A DNA stretch of 17,709 nucleotides from an uncultured Anaerolineales bacterium (GCA_938008865.1 CALLJA010000100.1:1-17709), one strand, 5' to 3'; counted from the stretch's first letter, positions 7,601 to 14,986 are shown. Notes: a model not told the origin generated them from the letters alone. Program-made: numbers and translations.

Positions 7601-8351
7601 TGGCTGCAGCCTGTGGGTCGTGCTTGAAGGTCTGGATGCTGCCATTCTCGGGGTCGAAGCGGTTGAGGCCGTCTGGGGTGCCGACCCAGAGGGCGTGGTT
7701 GATATCCTCGTATAACGCGGTGATGCGGTTGCTGGTCAGGCCGTCTGTGGTGGCAAGGTGCATGAAGGTGTCATCGGAGGGATCGAAGCGGTCGAGGCCG
7801 CCCATCGTGCCGATCCACAATGCACCGCGGCTGTCGAATAGCAGGGCGGTCACGCGGTTATCGCTTAAGCTGGACCCCTGGGATGGGTCGCGCCGAAAGG
7901 ACGTGAAACTGCCCGAGCGTGGGTCGAAGCGGTTCAGCCCGCCTTGACGGGTGCCCACCCACAGGTTCCCGCTGCTGTCCTCGGCCAGGGCCGTCACCCA
8001 ACGGTCGCTGATGGCCGAGGGATCGTCCGCATCGGGGCGATAGATGGTGAAGGTATAGCCATCGTACCGGTTCAGGCCATCCTGCGTGCCAAACCACAGG
8101 AAGCCCTGCGAATCCTGTAAGATGACGTTGACCGAGTTTTGCGACAGACCCTGCTCGATGCCGATGCGCTCGAAGCGGATCGAGGGGTTATAACGGCTGC
8201 TTTGCAGGGAGGAAGGAGGCGTCCCGGCCTGCAAGCCTGCGGTGGGACCGGGCGTCGGCCCTGCGGCAGGGGTTGGAGCGCCGCAGGCCGAGAGCAACAG
8301 GGCCAGGGCGCACAAGGTAAACAGGGGGACAGGGAAGACGCGGACTTTCAT
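4599..8351 (-). CDS. 14-blade propeller sensor histidine kinase (Reg_prop, Y_Y_Y, GAF, HisKA_3) with N-terminal lipobox
   Basis: The protein has 1250 residues. ATG 8351 begins a signal peptide ending in the lipobox LLSAC (Cys23). About 14 Reg_prop-type blades follow (about residues 50-730), most carrying an LW-[VI]-GT-x-GLxR[FY] core (for example NLWVGTRQGGLNRF), which would build two seven-bladed propellers. Then come a Y_Y_Y beta-sandwich (about 740-820), one transmembrane helix (about 823-842), a coiled linker, GAF (about 875-1020), HisKA_3 with LARDLHD (His1051), and HATPase_c with DNGRGFD and GMGLRSIRERA. It resembles the sensor half of hybrid two-component systems of polysaccharide users, but lacks their fused receiver and AraC domain; the regulator is the next gene. 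The ligand is extracytoplasmic and unidentified. An N-terminal lipid anchor plus an internal helix would pin both ends of the sensor to the membrane. Confidence 0.92.
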   Translation of the reverse strand: MKVRVFPVPLFTLCALALLLSACGAPTPAAGPTPGPTAGLQAGTPPSSLQSSRYNPSIRFERIGIEQGLSQNSVNVILQDSQGFLWFGTQDGLNRYDGYTFTIYRPDADDPSAISDRWVTALAEDSSGNLWVGTRQGGLNRFDPRSGSFTSFRRDPSQGSSLSDNRVTALLFDSRGALWIGTMGGLDRFDPSDDTFMHLATTDGLTSNRITALYEDINHALWVGTPDGLNRFDPENGSIQTFKHDPQAAASLGNNRISAIQEDTDGNLWVGTSNGLTRIDRVTGIFKRYEHGSVSHSLGDNTILSLYRDHNGGLWVGTNAGLDFYNARNDRFVHYRNQPANTNSLSGDSILSIFEDNSGVLWVGSYSGGLNKYNRQQDRFTYYRHDPNDPNSLSGNLVFPIHVDARGMVWIGTYGAGLNRFNPITSRFVHYRHDPQNPNSLSSDDIYSVLSGSDGYIWVGTSRALDRLDPATGIFKHYYPSVKNDDFGLSGLPVYALYEDSNGTLWAGTGKGLDQFESQTDTFIHYIPNSANEDNQVVSILEDANHHLWIGTFGGGLHRLNSRGEGFISYYNTPGQPASLSNNLVFSLFQDRQGNLWVGTGGGGLDRYLPESDSFAHYTEKSGLPSNVVYGILEDDAGDLWMSTNNGLARYNRESGTFRVFTASDGLQSNEFNMGAYALSSRGEMYFGGINGVNSFRPLQIADSVYVPSVTITSITQDGQPIETDQQIQYTRSITLTWPQNGFEFEFAALAFGQPNRNQYAYMLENFDTTWNYIGTRRNGRYTNLSGGTYTLLLNGSNSDGIWSDSPLRIQVTVVPPFWQTTWFRALAVLALGLAVAGGYRYRVDRVQRRNRELADLVRSRTRDLEKRTLEIETLYEADERILRTVSFNQVFHTLVDVASDSLRADRAAVFVWDEEKSLAVPRVSRGFGPKTLAAMKFARGEGMVGQVFANGEPLTVTEIDAAALRADLREAILNEGIQSFVLLPIVVDTHTVGVFNVAFTRPGAINEDIVRLFTALVQRASLSIANMQLFEQTKDLAVMEERNRLARDLHDSAKQKAFAALAQLGTANGILSQLNPVNIRSHLNEAENLVYEVIQELTFLIQEIYPIALQEKGLPTTLREYIFEWETRNDIPVNLVIRGETPLELGTEQAIYRIIQETLANIARHSAATRVEVSLIYHPDQLEVAVEDNGRGFDVNQKIRGMGLRSIRERAASIRGSLQIQSEPGQGTRVLIQVPIKIMEVIEMENMQP

Positions 8352-8358
8352 TGAGACA

Positions 8359-8364
8359 ATTATA
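8359..8364 (-). promoter_or_regulatory. -10 element of the propeller kinase gene, probably leaderless
   Basis: A perfect TATAAT on the minus strand ends 7 nt before the ATG at 8351, so transcription should begin at or next to the start codon. No Shine-Dalgarno sequence is present in front of this ATG, which agrees with a leaderless message. No good -35 hexamer is visible at 16-18 bp. Confidence 0.5.
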
Positions 8365-8405
8365 TATCCTGGCGGGCGCAAAGGGACACCGCAAGTATAG
8401 TGCAA

Positions 8406-8902
8406 GTCCCTACATCTTTACCGGGTGGGGCATTCTGTTTTCTCCCCTTCCGTGGAGGGGTCTTAAAGGATGGGAAAAACCATCCTGTGGGAGGGGGCGG
8501 GCAGGGGAAATCCGCTTGGGCAAACCGTTCCGAGGGAGGAGACGAAACGCGTTTGCAGGCGCATGTCAGCGCGGGCCAACCTTCTTATGATACGGGCATC
8601 AGACGTACCTGGTGGATGCGGCTCAGACAGGCCTCCCGGAGCAGTTTCTCTCCTCGCATTCTCCTCAGGAAACGGCCTGGAAAGCAGCGGGACCGGGTTG
8701 CCGTGTGACGGACGGCGGCCCCGCCGCCCGAGCGGGTTTACGCAGCCCGTTTCGGCGGCCCCCGTGGACGCTTTCCGGGCCCGTTCCGGGCCGCCGGTCT
8801 GGGCCGCATCCCTTCGCAGGCTGCGAAAGGAGGCCGATTCCGCAGGATACCTTCGCTCGAAGTTCGAAAATTCCGATCAATCCACTCAAGGAGATTAGAG
8901 AA
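8406..8902 (+). other. divergent intergenic region with clustered inverted repeats, no gene recognised
   Basis: About 550 bp separate the propeller kinase start and the transporter operon; I find no convincing gene here. Hairpins visible: 8467-8473 with 8480-8486; a 10-bp stem with one bulge pairing 8520-8529 with 8546-8556; 8714-8719 with 8723-8728 (GGCGGC/GCCGCC); and 8733-8736 with 8746-8749. A weak -10 (TATGAT, 8586-8591) would give a leader of about 300 nt for the transporter mRNA. The frame of the substrate-binding protein stays open upstream to a GTG at 8612, but the encoded sequence looks random and precedes a complete signal peptide. No known riboswitch could be assigned. Confidence 0.5.
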
Positions 8903-11482
8903 ATGAAATCGAAGACTTTGTACGCTGTCCTGGGACTGTTGGTGATTGCGAGCATGGTCCTCTCGGCATGCCAGCCCGCCGCACAGACCGCCGTCCCGGA
9001 CGTAACCGAAGCGCCCGCCATGACAGAGGCCCCAGTGGCCACCGAGGCCCCGTCTGAGGCGCCCAAGACCGACCGCCGCGGCGGCTGGCTGGACGAGATC
9101 GATGTGTCGGTGATCGCCGGCGACTCTGCCATTTCCCAGCTTCAGGCCGGCGAGATCGACCTGTATTCCTACGGCCTGGCCTCGGATGTGTACCCCGCCA
9201 TCAAGGAAGCGGGCCTGAACTATTCGCAGTCCTACGGCGGCAGCTACTCGATCATGTTCAACCCGGCCGTGTTCGACGATACGGCCGTCCTGAACCCGTT
9301 CTCCAACCGCAAGATCCGCGAGGCGGTCAACTGGCTGGTCGACCGCAACTACGTCAACCAGGAGATCTACGCGGGCGGATCCCTGCCCAAGTTCTTTGCC
9401 ATCACCACCCAGTTGGTGGAATACACCAACCTGATCGACACGGCCCGCGCGCTCGAAGCCAAGTACGCCTACAACCTGGAGAAGGCCAAACAGGTCATCG
9501 CCGATGAAATGACCGCCATGGGCGCCGCCCAGGGCAGCGATGGCAAGTGGCAATATAACGGCAAACCGGTCAACCTGGTCTTCCTGATCCGCTCGGACGG
9601 CGACGGCACCCGCAAGCCGATGGGCGATTATGTGGCCAACCAACTCGAAGCCGTCGGCTTCACGGTGGAACGCGCCTACAAGACCTCCTCCGAAGCGGCT
9701 CCCATCTGGCGCGGCTCGAAGGCCTCGGAAGGCCTGTGGAACCTGTACACCGCCGGCTGGCTTCCCTCCGGCCTGACGCGCGACGAGCGTTCCCAAATCC
9801 AGCAGATGTACCTGAACAGCAGTGTCCAGGCGGTGGACCCGTTCATCTCGAACGTGTCCGACCCCGAGTTCCAGAAACTGGGCGACGATCTGGCCCAGGG
9901 CACCTTCTCCTCGAAGGGAGAACGCGACCAGATGATGGCCCGCGCGCTTGAGCTCTCGTTGGAGGATTCACTCCAGGTCTTCGTGATTGAGCAGGTGCAA
10001 TACTCACCCTACAACAGCAACGTCCAGGTGACCTATGACCTGGCCGCGGGCGTGGAAGGTGCGTACGCCGGTCCGTACAACCTGCGCTTCGTAGGCCAGG
10101 AAGGCGGTACGCTCAAGGTCGGCACCGTGGACCTGTTCACCGAGCCGTGGAACACCATCTCTGGCAGCAACTGGGTCTGGGATTCCAACATCATGCGCGC
10201 CACCTCGACCGGTGTTTCCAACGTGGTCGGCAGCGGCGGCCTGATGGGCGATCCCTACACCGGCCTGGCCTGGCCGCAGCGCATCGAAAGCGCCGAACTG
10301 ACGGTTAAGAATGGCCTGCCGATCACCAGCAACCTCGACTGGTTCGACATGCAGACCGCCGAGAGCATCGAAGTCCCCGGCGATACATGGGTGGACTGGG
10401 ATGCCGCCAATCAGAAGTTCATCACCGCGGCTGAGAAATATCCCGAAGGCGCCACCGCCAATGTCAAGAGCATTGTGACCTACCCCTCCGACCTGTTCGA
10501 CACCGTCAAGTGGCACGACGGCAGCCCGCTCTCCCCGGCCGACTTCGTCATGGCGATCATCGAGACCTTCGACCGCGCCAAGCCTGAAAGCGTCATCTAC
10601 GACGAGTCCTACGTGCCGAGTTTCGAAGCCTTTCTGGCTTCCTTCAAGGGCTACCGCGTCGTTTCCACCGACCCGCTGGTGATCGAGTCCTACTCCGACG
10701 CCTACAACGCCGATGCCGAGTTGAACATCCTGCCGCTGTGGCCCAGTTCCCCGGTTGGGCTCTCCGGCGAGAACAGCTGGCAGATCTTCGCCATCTCGAA
10801 TCTGGCAGAGGAGAACGGCGAACTGGCCTATACCTCCGACAAGGCCGACACCAACCAGATCGAGCAGACTTCGTGGGTGGGCGGACCCAGCCTCGAGATC
10901 CTGGGCCGCTACCTGGACCAGGCTGCAAGTGAAACCTACATCCCCTACGAGCCGACCCTGGGCCAGTATCTGACCAAGGAGGAAGCCGCCCTGCGTTACG
11001 CCAACCTGAAGGCCTGGTACGAAGAACACGGCCACTTCTGGGTCGGCACAGGCCCCTACTTCCTCGACAAGGTCTACACCACCGAGAAGTCGCTCGTCCT
11101 CAAGCAGTTCGCCGAATCCGCCGATCCGTCGGACCGCTGGGCCGCCTTTAGCGAACCCAAACTGGCCAGCATCCAGCTCGACGGTCCCGCCCAGGTGGGC
11201 GGCGGCGCCGAAGCCGCATTCGATGTGATGGTGTCCTTCAAAGACCAGCCCTACGCCCAGGCCGATATCAAGCAGGTCAAGTACATCCTGTATGACGCCA
11301 GCGGGGCCGTGGTCAAGGTCGGCGAAGCGGAATTCGTCTCCGAGGGCCTGTACCAGGTGATGCTCGACGCCGAGACCCTGGCGCAGATGCCGACCGGTTC
11401 GGCCCGCCTCGAAGTGGCGGTGGTCCCGATCCCGGTAGCCGTCCCTGCCTTTACCTCCATCGACTTCGTCGTCGTCCCGTAA
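8903..11482 (+). CDS. ABC transporter substrate-binding lipoprotein, SBP_bac_5-like with permuted domain order and C-terminal Ig-like domain
   Basis: The protein has 859 residues, against about 500-600 usual for the family. ATG 8903 follows AAGGAG (8888-8893) by 9 nt. A signal peptide ends in the lipobox VLSAC (Cys23), then a Thr/Ala/Pro/Glu linker to about 55. Family hallmarks appear in altered order: WLDEIDVSV (62-70), LQAGEID (80-86), and a fN-then-RKIREAVNWLVDR block (about 119-148), all normally in the second half; then EGGTLKVG (400-407, normally the mature N-terminus), VKWHDGSPLSPADF (from 535) and GTGPYFLDKV (715-724), normally in the first half. Residues about 755-859 look like an Ig-like beta-sandwich. 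It should capture peptides or other small solutes outside the membrane for the permeases downstream. The family is certain; permutation is my reading of motif order; the substrate is unknown. Confidence 0.9.
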   Translation: MKSKTLYAVLGLLVIASMVLSACQPAAQTAVPDVTEAPAMTEAPVATEAPSEAPKTDRRGGWLDEIDVSVIAGDSAISQLQAGEIDLYSYGLASDVYPAIKEAGLNYSQSYGGSYSIMFNPAVFDDTAVLNPFSNRKIREAVNWLVDRNYVNQEIYAGGSLPKFFAITTQLVEYTNLIDTARALEAKYAYNLEKAKQVIADEMTAMGAAQGSDGKWQYNGKPVNLVFLIRSDGDGTRKPMGDYVANQLEAVGFTVERAYKTSSEAAPIWRGSKASEGLWNLYTAGWLPSGLTRDERSQIQQMYLNSSVQAVDPFISNVSDPEFQKLGDDLAQGTFSSKGERDQMMARALELSLEDSLQVFVIEQVQYSPYNSNVQVTYDLAAGVEGAYAGPYNLRFVGQEGGTLKVGTVDLFTEPWNTISGSNWVWDSNIMRATSTGVSNVVGSGGLMGDPYTGLAWPQRIESAELTVKNGLPITSNLDWFDMQTAESIEVPGDTWVDWDAANQKFITAAEKYPEGATANVKSIVTYPSDLFDTVKWHDGSPLSPADFVMAIIETFDRAKPESVIYDESYVPSFEAFLASFKGYRVVSTDPLVIESYSDAYNADAELNILPLWPSSPVGLSGENSWQIFAISNLAEENGELAYTSDKADTNQIEQTSWVGGPSLEILGRYLDQAASETYIPYEPTLGQYLTKEEAALRYANLKAWYEEHGHFWVGTGPYFLDKVYTTEKSLVLKQFAESADPSDRWAAFSEPKLASIQLDGPAQVGGGAEAAFDVMVSFKDQPYAQADIKQVKYILYDASGAVVKVGEAEFVSEGLYQVMLDAETLAQMPTGSARLEVAVVPIPVAVPAFTSIDFVVVP

Positions 11483-11501
11483 CGTAACATCCGCCCCATG
11501 A

Positions 11502-11538
11502 ACATGCAGGGGTAAGGCCAACCCTTACCCCTGCATGT
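11502..11538 (+). promoter_or_regulatory. 16-bp intercistronic hairpin between binding protein and permease
   Basis: Bases 11502-11517 pair perfectly with 11523-11538 around a five-base loop. No T-run follows, so it is not a standard intrinsic terminator. It lies 19 nt after the binding-protein stop and 22 nt before the first permease start. Hairpins in this position in transport operons often protect the upstream message or attenuate read-through, giving more binding protein than membrane subunits; that role here is inferred. Confidence 0.75.
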
Positions 11539-11560
11539 ATCCCCACCTGTGAGGCATCCC

Positions 11561-12685
11561 ATGGCAGTCGTTGCCCAAAGCCCATCTGAAAATGCGGGGG
11601 CGAAGGTTTCCCTTCGCAATAGCACCTTCCTGCGCGTCTCGCGCTACGTGGTCGTGCGCCTGCTGACCCTGTTCGCCACGGTGGTGGTCGGCGTATACCT
11701 GACCATCATGATCGCCAACATGGGCGGCTACGTGGACCAGATCATGCGCAGCCAGGTTCGCGATACGATCACGCAGAAGATCGCGTTGAACCCCGCCATG
11801 CAAAAACTGGACCCGGCCGTCCGCAAGCAGTTGATCGAAGAGACGATCACGCAGGAGGAGGAGCGCCTGGGCCTGAACGTGCCGCTGGCCGTGCGCAACG
11901 CCCGCTACCTTACCAACGCCCTGACCCTGAACCTGGGCCGCGCCATCAACATGACCAGCGACGCAGGCTCCAAGCAGGTGCGCCTGATCATTCTGGAGCG
12001 TCTGCCCGCCACCCTGCTGCTGATGGGTTCCTCGCAGTTGTTCCTGTTCTTCGCCAGCATCTTCCTGGCTCTCGGACTTTCCCGCCGTTACGGTAACTTC
12101 TGGGACAAGCTGGTTGTAGCACTTTCGCCCACTTCGGCGGTGCCAGCCTGGTTCTACGGCATATTCCTGATCTTGATCTTTGCCGCCATTTTTCAGATCC
12201 TGCCCTTCGGCGGCATGGTCGATTCGCCGCCGCCGAGCGGGACGCTGGCTTATTCGCTTAATCTGCTCAAACACCTGATCCTGCCCGCTTCCTCGCTGGT
12301 CATCAGTTCCTTCTTTCTGAGCATTTACAACTACCGCACCTTCTTCCTGATCTACTCCAGCGAAGACTATGTGGAAATGGCCAAGGCCAAGGGCTTGCCT
12401 GCGCGCGATATCGAAAGCCGCTACATTCTGCGCCCGACCCTGCCCAACATTATCACCAACTTCGCCCTGCTGATCATCACCCTGTGGACGGGCGCCACCA
12501 TCACCGAGACGGTCTTCCTGTGGCCCGGGCTGGGACGCACGCTTTATCGCGCCATCGGCCTGTACGATATCCCGATCATCGTCGGCTCGACCATCATCTA
12601 CGCCTACCTGCTGGCCATGACCGTTTTCCTGCTCGATTTCGTTTATGCACTGGTCGATCCGCGCGTGAAGATCGGGGAGAATTGA
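11561..12685 (+). CDS. peptide-type ABC transporter permease 1 (DppB/OppB family)
   Basis: The protein has 374 residues. ATG 11561 is preceded by GTGAGG (11549-11554) at a 6-nt distance; the GTG of that motif is the ribosome-binding site rather than the start. TM1 spans about 29-50. A first extracytoplasmic loop of about 85 residues (IANMGGYVDQIMRS onward) is longer than in typical DppB and contains a charged helical stretch. The permease core follows, with the coupling (EAA-type) loop EDYVEMAKAKGLPARDI and the usual end YALVDPRVKIG. Together with permease 2 it forms the membrane channel of the importer. The gap to permease 2 is a single base. I recall archaeal permeases with a similar first loop, but this is unverified. 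Confidence 0.92.
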   Translation: MAVVAQSPSENAGAKVSLRNSTFLRVSRYVVVRLLTLFATVVVGVYLTIMIANMGGYVDQIMRSQVRDTITQKIALNPAMQKLDPAVRKQLIEETITQEEERLGLNVPLAVRNARYLTNALTLNLGRAINMTSDAGSKQVRLIILERLPATLLLMGSSQLFLFFASIFLALGLSRRYGNFWDKLVVALSPTSAVPAWFYGIFLILIFAAIFQILPFGGMVDSPPPSGTLAYSLNLLKHLILPASSLVISSFFLSIYNYRTFFLIYSSEDYVEMAKAKGLPARDIESRYILRPTLPNIITNFALLIITLWTGATITETVFLWPGLGRTLYRAIGLYDIPIIVGSTIIYAYLLAMTVFLLDFVYALVDPRVKIGEN

Positions 12686-12686
12686 G

Positions 12687-14024
12687 ATGAACGCGATGAA
12701 ATCCTCCCTGCAAAATTTATTGAAGTATCCCTCAGCAGTGATGGGGACGCTGGTCGTATTGCTGCTGGTGTTCACGGCGGTCTTCGCCATGATCAAGATC
12801 CCCTACAGCGAAGCTATCCGCCTGTGGCGCGGCGGCGAGGATGTTTGGTACCAGAACCCGAAATTTGCCCCGCCCGCCTGGATCAATCATTTTTCGAGTA
12901 AGAAATACGCCGAGTCCTTTTCGGCGCGTACCACCGACGGCAGCATGGAGAAGACCGTCACGCCGGGCAACGAGGGCACCGTCTCTTTCGCGATCAGTTA
13001 CCCGCTCGATTTCACGTACGACTATTATCCGCAGGAGATGATCCTGTACGTCACGTCCAAGTATGAGACCAAGCAGCCGTTCGTTTCTGTCGAATTGTTG
13101 ACGCCCGACGGGCGCAAAATCCGCATCACCAACGCCAGTATTGGCGAGAAGATGACCTATCGCTTCTCGCAGGACCAGAAGTTGATGACGCGCCTGCGCA
13201 CCGAGGACGTCTTCCCCGCCTTGTTCTCGGACCCCGAGACGGGCGAACTGCTCAAGGGTCAGTACCAGCTTCAAATCAGCGGGACCACCTTCGAGCCTGG
13301 CTCCGACATCGACGTCGAGTTCGTCTTCCACGGACAGGTCTACGGCCTGGCAGGCACGGACCAGTCCCGCCGCGACCTGGTCGTGCCGCTGTTGTGGGGC
13401 GCGCCCGTGGCCCTGGCTTTCGGCCTGATCGCCTCGCTCGGTACCCTGGTGCTGACCATGGTCATCGCAGCAATCGGCACCTGGTACGGCGGCTGGCTCG
13501 ACGAGTTGATCCAGCGCATCACCGAGGTCAATCTCGTCTTGCCCTTCCTCTCGATCCTGATCATGATTGGCACGTTCTACTCGCGCAGCATCTGGGTCAT
13601 CCTGGGTGCGACCATCCTGCTGAGCATCTTCACAGGCGCCATCAAGGGCTACCGTTCCATCTTCATGCAGGTCAAAGAATCGATGTACATCGAGGCAGCC
13701 CAGGCGTACGGCGCCAGTAGTCCGCGCATCATCTTCTTTTACCTGATCCCGCGCATGATTCCGCTGCTCATCCCCGGGCTGGTTTCCTCGGTGCCTTCAT
13801 TCGTCTTCCTGGAAGCCTCCCTGGCCGTGCTGGGACTGGGCGACCCCATCCTGCCTACCTGGGGCAAGATCATCCAGGACGCGCAGGCCAACGGAGCGCT
13901 GTACCGTGGCTACTATTACTGGATTCTCGAACCTGCGGCGCTGTTGATGGTGACCGGGCTGGGCTTTGCCATGCTCGGGTTTGCTCTCGACCGCGTATTC
14001 AATCCAAGACTGAGGGACGTATGA
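12687..14024 (+). CDS. peptide-type ABC transporter permease 2 (DppC/OppC family) with large extracytoplasmic domain
   Basis: The protein has 445 residues, against about 280-300 typical for DppC. ATG 12687 follows GGGGAGA at about 6 nt. TM1 is about 17-37. Residues about 40-222 form an extra, mostly beta-strand-like soluble domain outside the membrane (for example MILYVTSKYE, VSVELLTPDGRKI). The DppC core then starts with GTDQSRRDLVVPLL, the equivalent of the usual GTDxxGRD motif, and continues with four to five helices and the coupling loop EAAQAYGASSPRIIF. The C-terminal ending FNPRLRDV is standard. The stop overlaps the next start as ATGA. The extra domain is a candidate docking site for the unusual binding protein (inference). 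Confidence 0.92.
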   Translation: MNAMKSSLQNLLKYPSAVMGTLVVLLLVFTAVFAMIKIPYSEAIRLWRGGEDVWYQNPKFAPPAWINHFSSKKYAESFSARTTDGSMEKTVTPGNEGTVSFAISYPLDFTYDYYPQEMILYVTSKYETKQPFVSVELLTPDGRKIRITNASIGEKMTYRFSQDQKLMTRLRTEDVFPALFSDPETGELLKGQYQLQISGTTFEPGSDIDVEFVFHGQVYGLAGTDQSRRDLVVPLLWGAPVALAFGLIASLGTLVLTMVIAAIGTWYGGWLDELIQRITEVNLVLPFLSILIMIGTFYSRSIWVILGATILLSIFTGAIKGYRSIFMQVKESMYIEAAQAYGASSPRIIFFYLIPRMIPLLIPGLVSSVPSFVFLEASLAVLGLGDPILPTWGKIIQDAQANGALYRGYYYWILEPAALLMVTGLGFAMLGFALDRVFNPRLRDV

Positions 14025-14986
14025 ACCCAACCTCCGCGACACAACTTCTGCATGTCGAAGACCTGGTCCTGCACTTTCGGACCGGCAATGGCACCGTCCA
14101 GGCCGTGGATGGCGTGGACTTCGACCTGGACGCCAATCGCGCCGTGGTCATCCTGGGCGAATCGGGCTGCGGGAAGAGTTCCCTGGCCAAGGCCATGCTG
14201 CGGCTCCTGCCGCGTAATGTGGAGAGTTACTCCGGCAAAGTCTTTTTGCACGGAGCCGACGTGATGACCCTGGACGAGGAGGAGTTCCGCCATAACGTGC
14301 GCTGGGCGGCCATGTCGCTCGTGCCGCAGGCGGCCATGAACGCGCTCAACCCGGTCCTGCGCGTGGGCGAACAGGTGGCTGAGCCCGCCATGGTCCACTT
14401 GGGGGTGAGCAAGGCTGAGGCGTTCCTCCAGGCCCGCCGCATGTTCCAGCACGTGGGCGTCCCCGAGGATTTTCTCAGCCGCTACCCCTTCGAGTTAAGC
14501 GGCGGAATGCGTCAGCGTGTGGCCCTGGCGATGGCGCTGGTCACCTCGCCCGCGCTGATCGTGCTCGACGAGCCGACCTCGGCTCTCGACCTGCTGACCC
14601 AGGCCAACATCATGAACGTGCTCAAGCGTATCAAGCACGAGTTGGGCACCAGTTTCATCCTCATCACGCACGACATCGCCACCTCCAGCGAACTGGCCGA
14701 CGAGGTCGCCATCATGTACGCCGGTCAGATCGTGGAAGTAGGCGAGGCCCGCGATTTCTTCTCCGAGCCGCTGCACCCGTACTCTCAGATGCTAATGGCC
14801 AGCGTCCCGCGCCTGCGCAGTGATTCGGACCCGATGTTCATCACCGGCCAGCCGCCCAGCCTGGTCAACCTGCCCGAAGGCTGCCGCTTTGCCGCCCGCT
14901 GCCCCTTCCGCATGGAAAAGTGCGGCGGAGAGCCGCCCGTCGTCAGGCGCGGCAACCGCAAGGTCAAGTGCTGGCTGCATGTCTGA
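14021..14986 (+). CDS. peptide-type ABC transporter ATP-binding protein 1 (DppD/OppD family)
   Basis: The protein has 321 residues. Motifs in order: Walker A GESGCGKSS (K52), Q-loop LVPQAAMNALNP (about 100-111), signature LSGGMRQR (159-166), Walker B LIVLDEPTSALD (D183, E184) and H-loop ITHD (H217). The C-terminal oligopeptide-transporter region contains four cysteines, C288, C294, C301 and C317, a pattern that in OppD-type ATPases can bind an iron-sulfur cluster. It powers import by hydrolysing ATP on the cytoplasmic face, paired with the second ATPase. Its ATG overlaps the permease 2 stop in an ATGA (14021-14024). Confidence 0.95.
   Translation: MNPTSATQLLHVEDLVLHFRTGNGTVQAVDGVDFDLDANRAVVILGESGCGKSSLAKAMLRLLPRNVESYSGKVFLHGADVMTLDEEEFRHNVRWAAMSLVPQAAMNALNPVLRVGEQVAEPAMVHLGVSKAEAFLQARRMFQHVGVPEDFLSRYPFELSGGMRQRVALAMALVTSPALIVLDEPTSALDLLTQANIMNVLKRIKHELGTSFILITHDIATSSELADEVAIMYAGQIVEVGEARDFFSEPLHPYSQMLMASVPRLRSDSDPMFITGQPPSLVNLPEGCRFAARCPFRMEKCGGEPPVVRRGNRKVKCWLHV

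Noticed and set aside
6280..8150. DNA tandem repeats in the propeller kinase gene
   Set aside because: The periodicity comes from the encoded beta-propeller blades; it is not an independent repeat array or CRISPR.
8352..8405. TTG 8405 start for the propeller kinase
   Set aside because: It would place 18 residues in front of a textbook lipoprotein signal peptide; ATG 8351 fits better.
8516..8560. A c-di-GMP-I (GEMM) riboswitch suggested by GGGCAAACC
   Set aside because: The conserved core that should follow (GGGACGCAAAGCC) is missing; the bases instead form a simple bulged hairpin.
8612..8902. An N-terminal extension of the substrate-binding protein to GTG 8612
   Set aside because: The frame is open, but the extension looks like translated non-coding DNA, and ATG 8903 has a good AAGGAG and begins a complete lipoprotein signal peptide.
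10004..11521. A long open frame on the minus strand within the substrate-binding gene
   Set aside because: It is antisense to a gene with clear motifs and results from G+C-rich codon use; no domain is recognisable.
11549..11560. GTG start for permease 1
   Set aside because: This GTG is part of the GTGAGG ribosome-binding site for ATG 11561.
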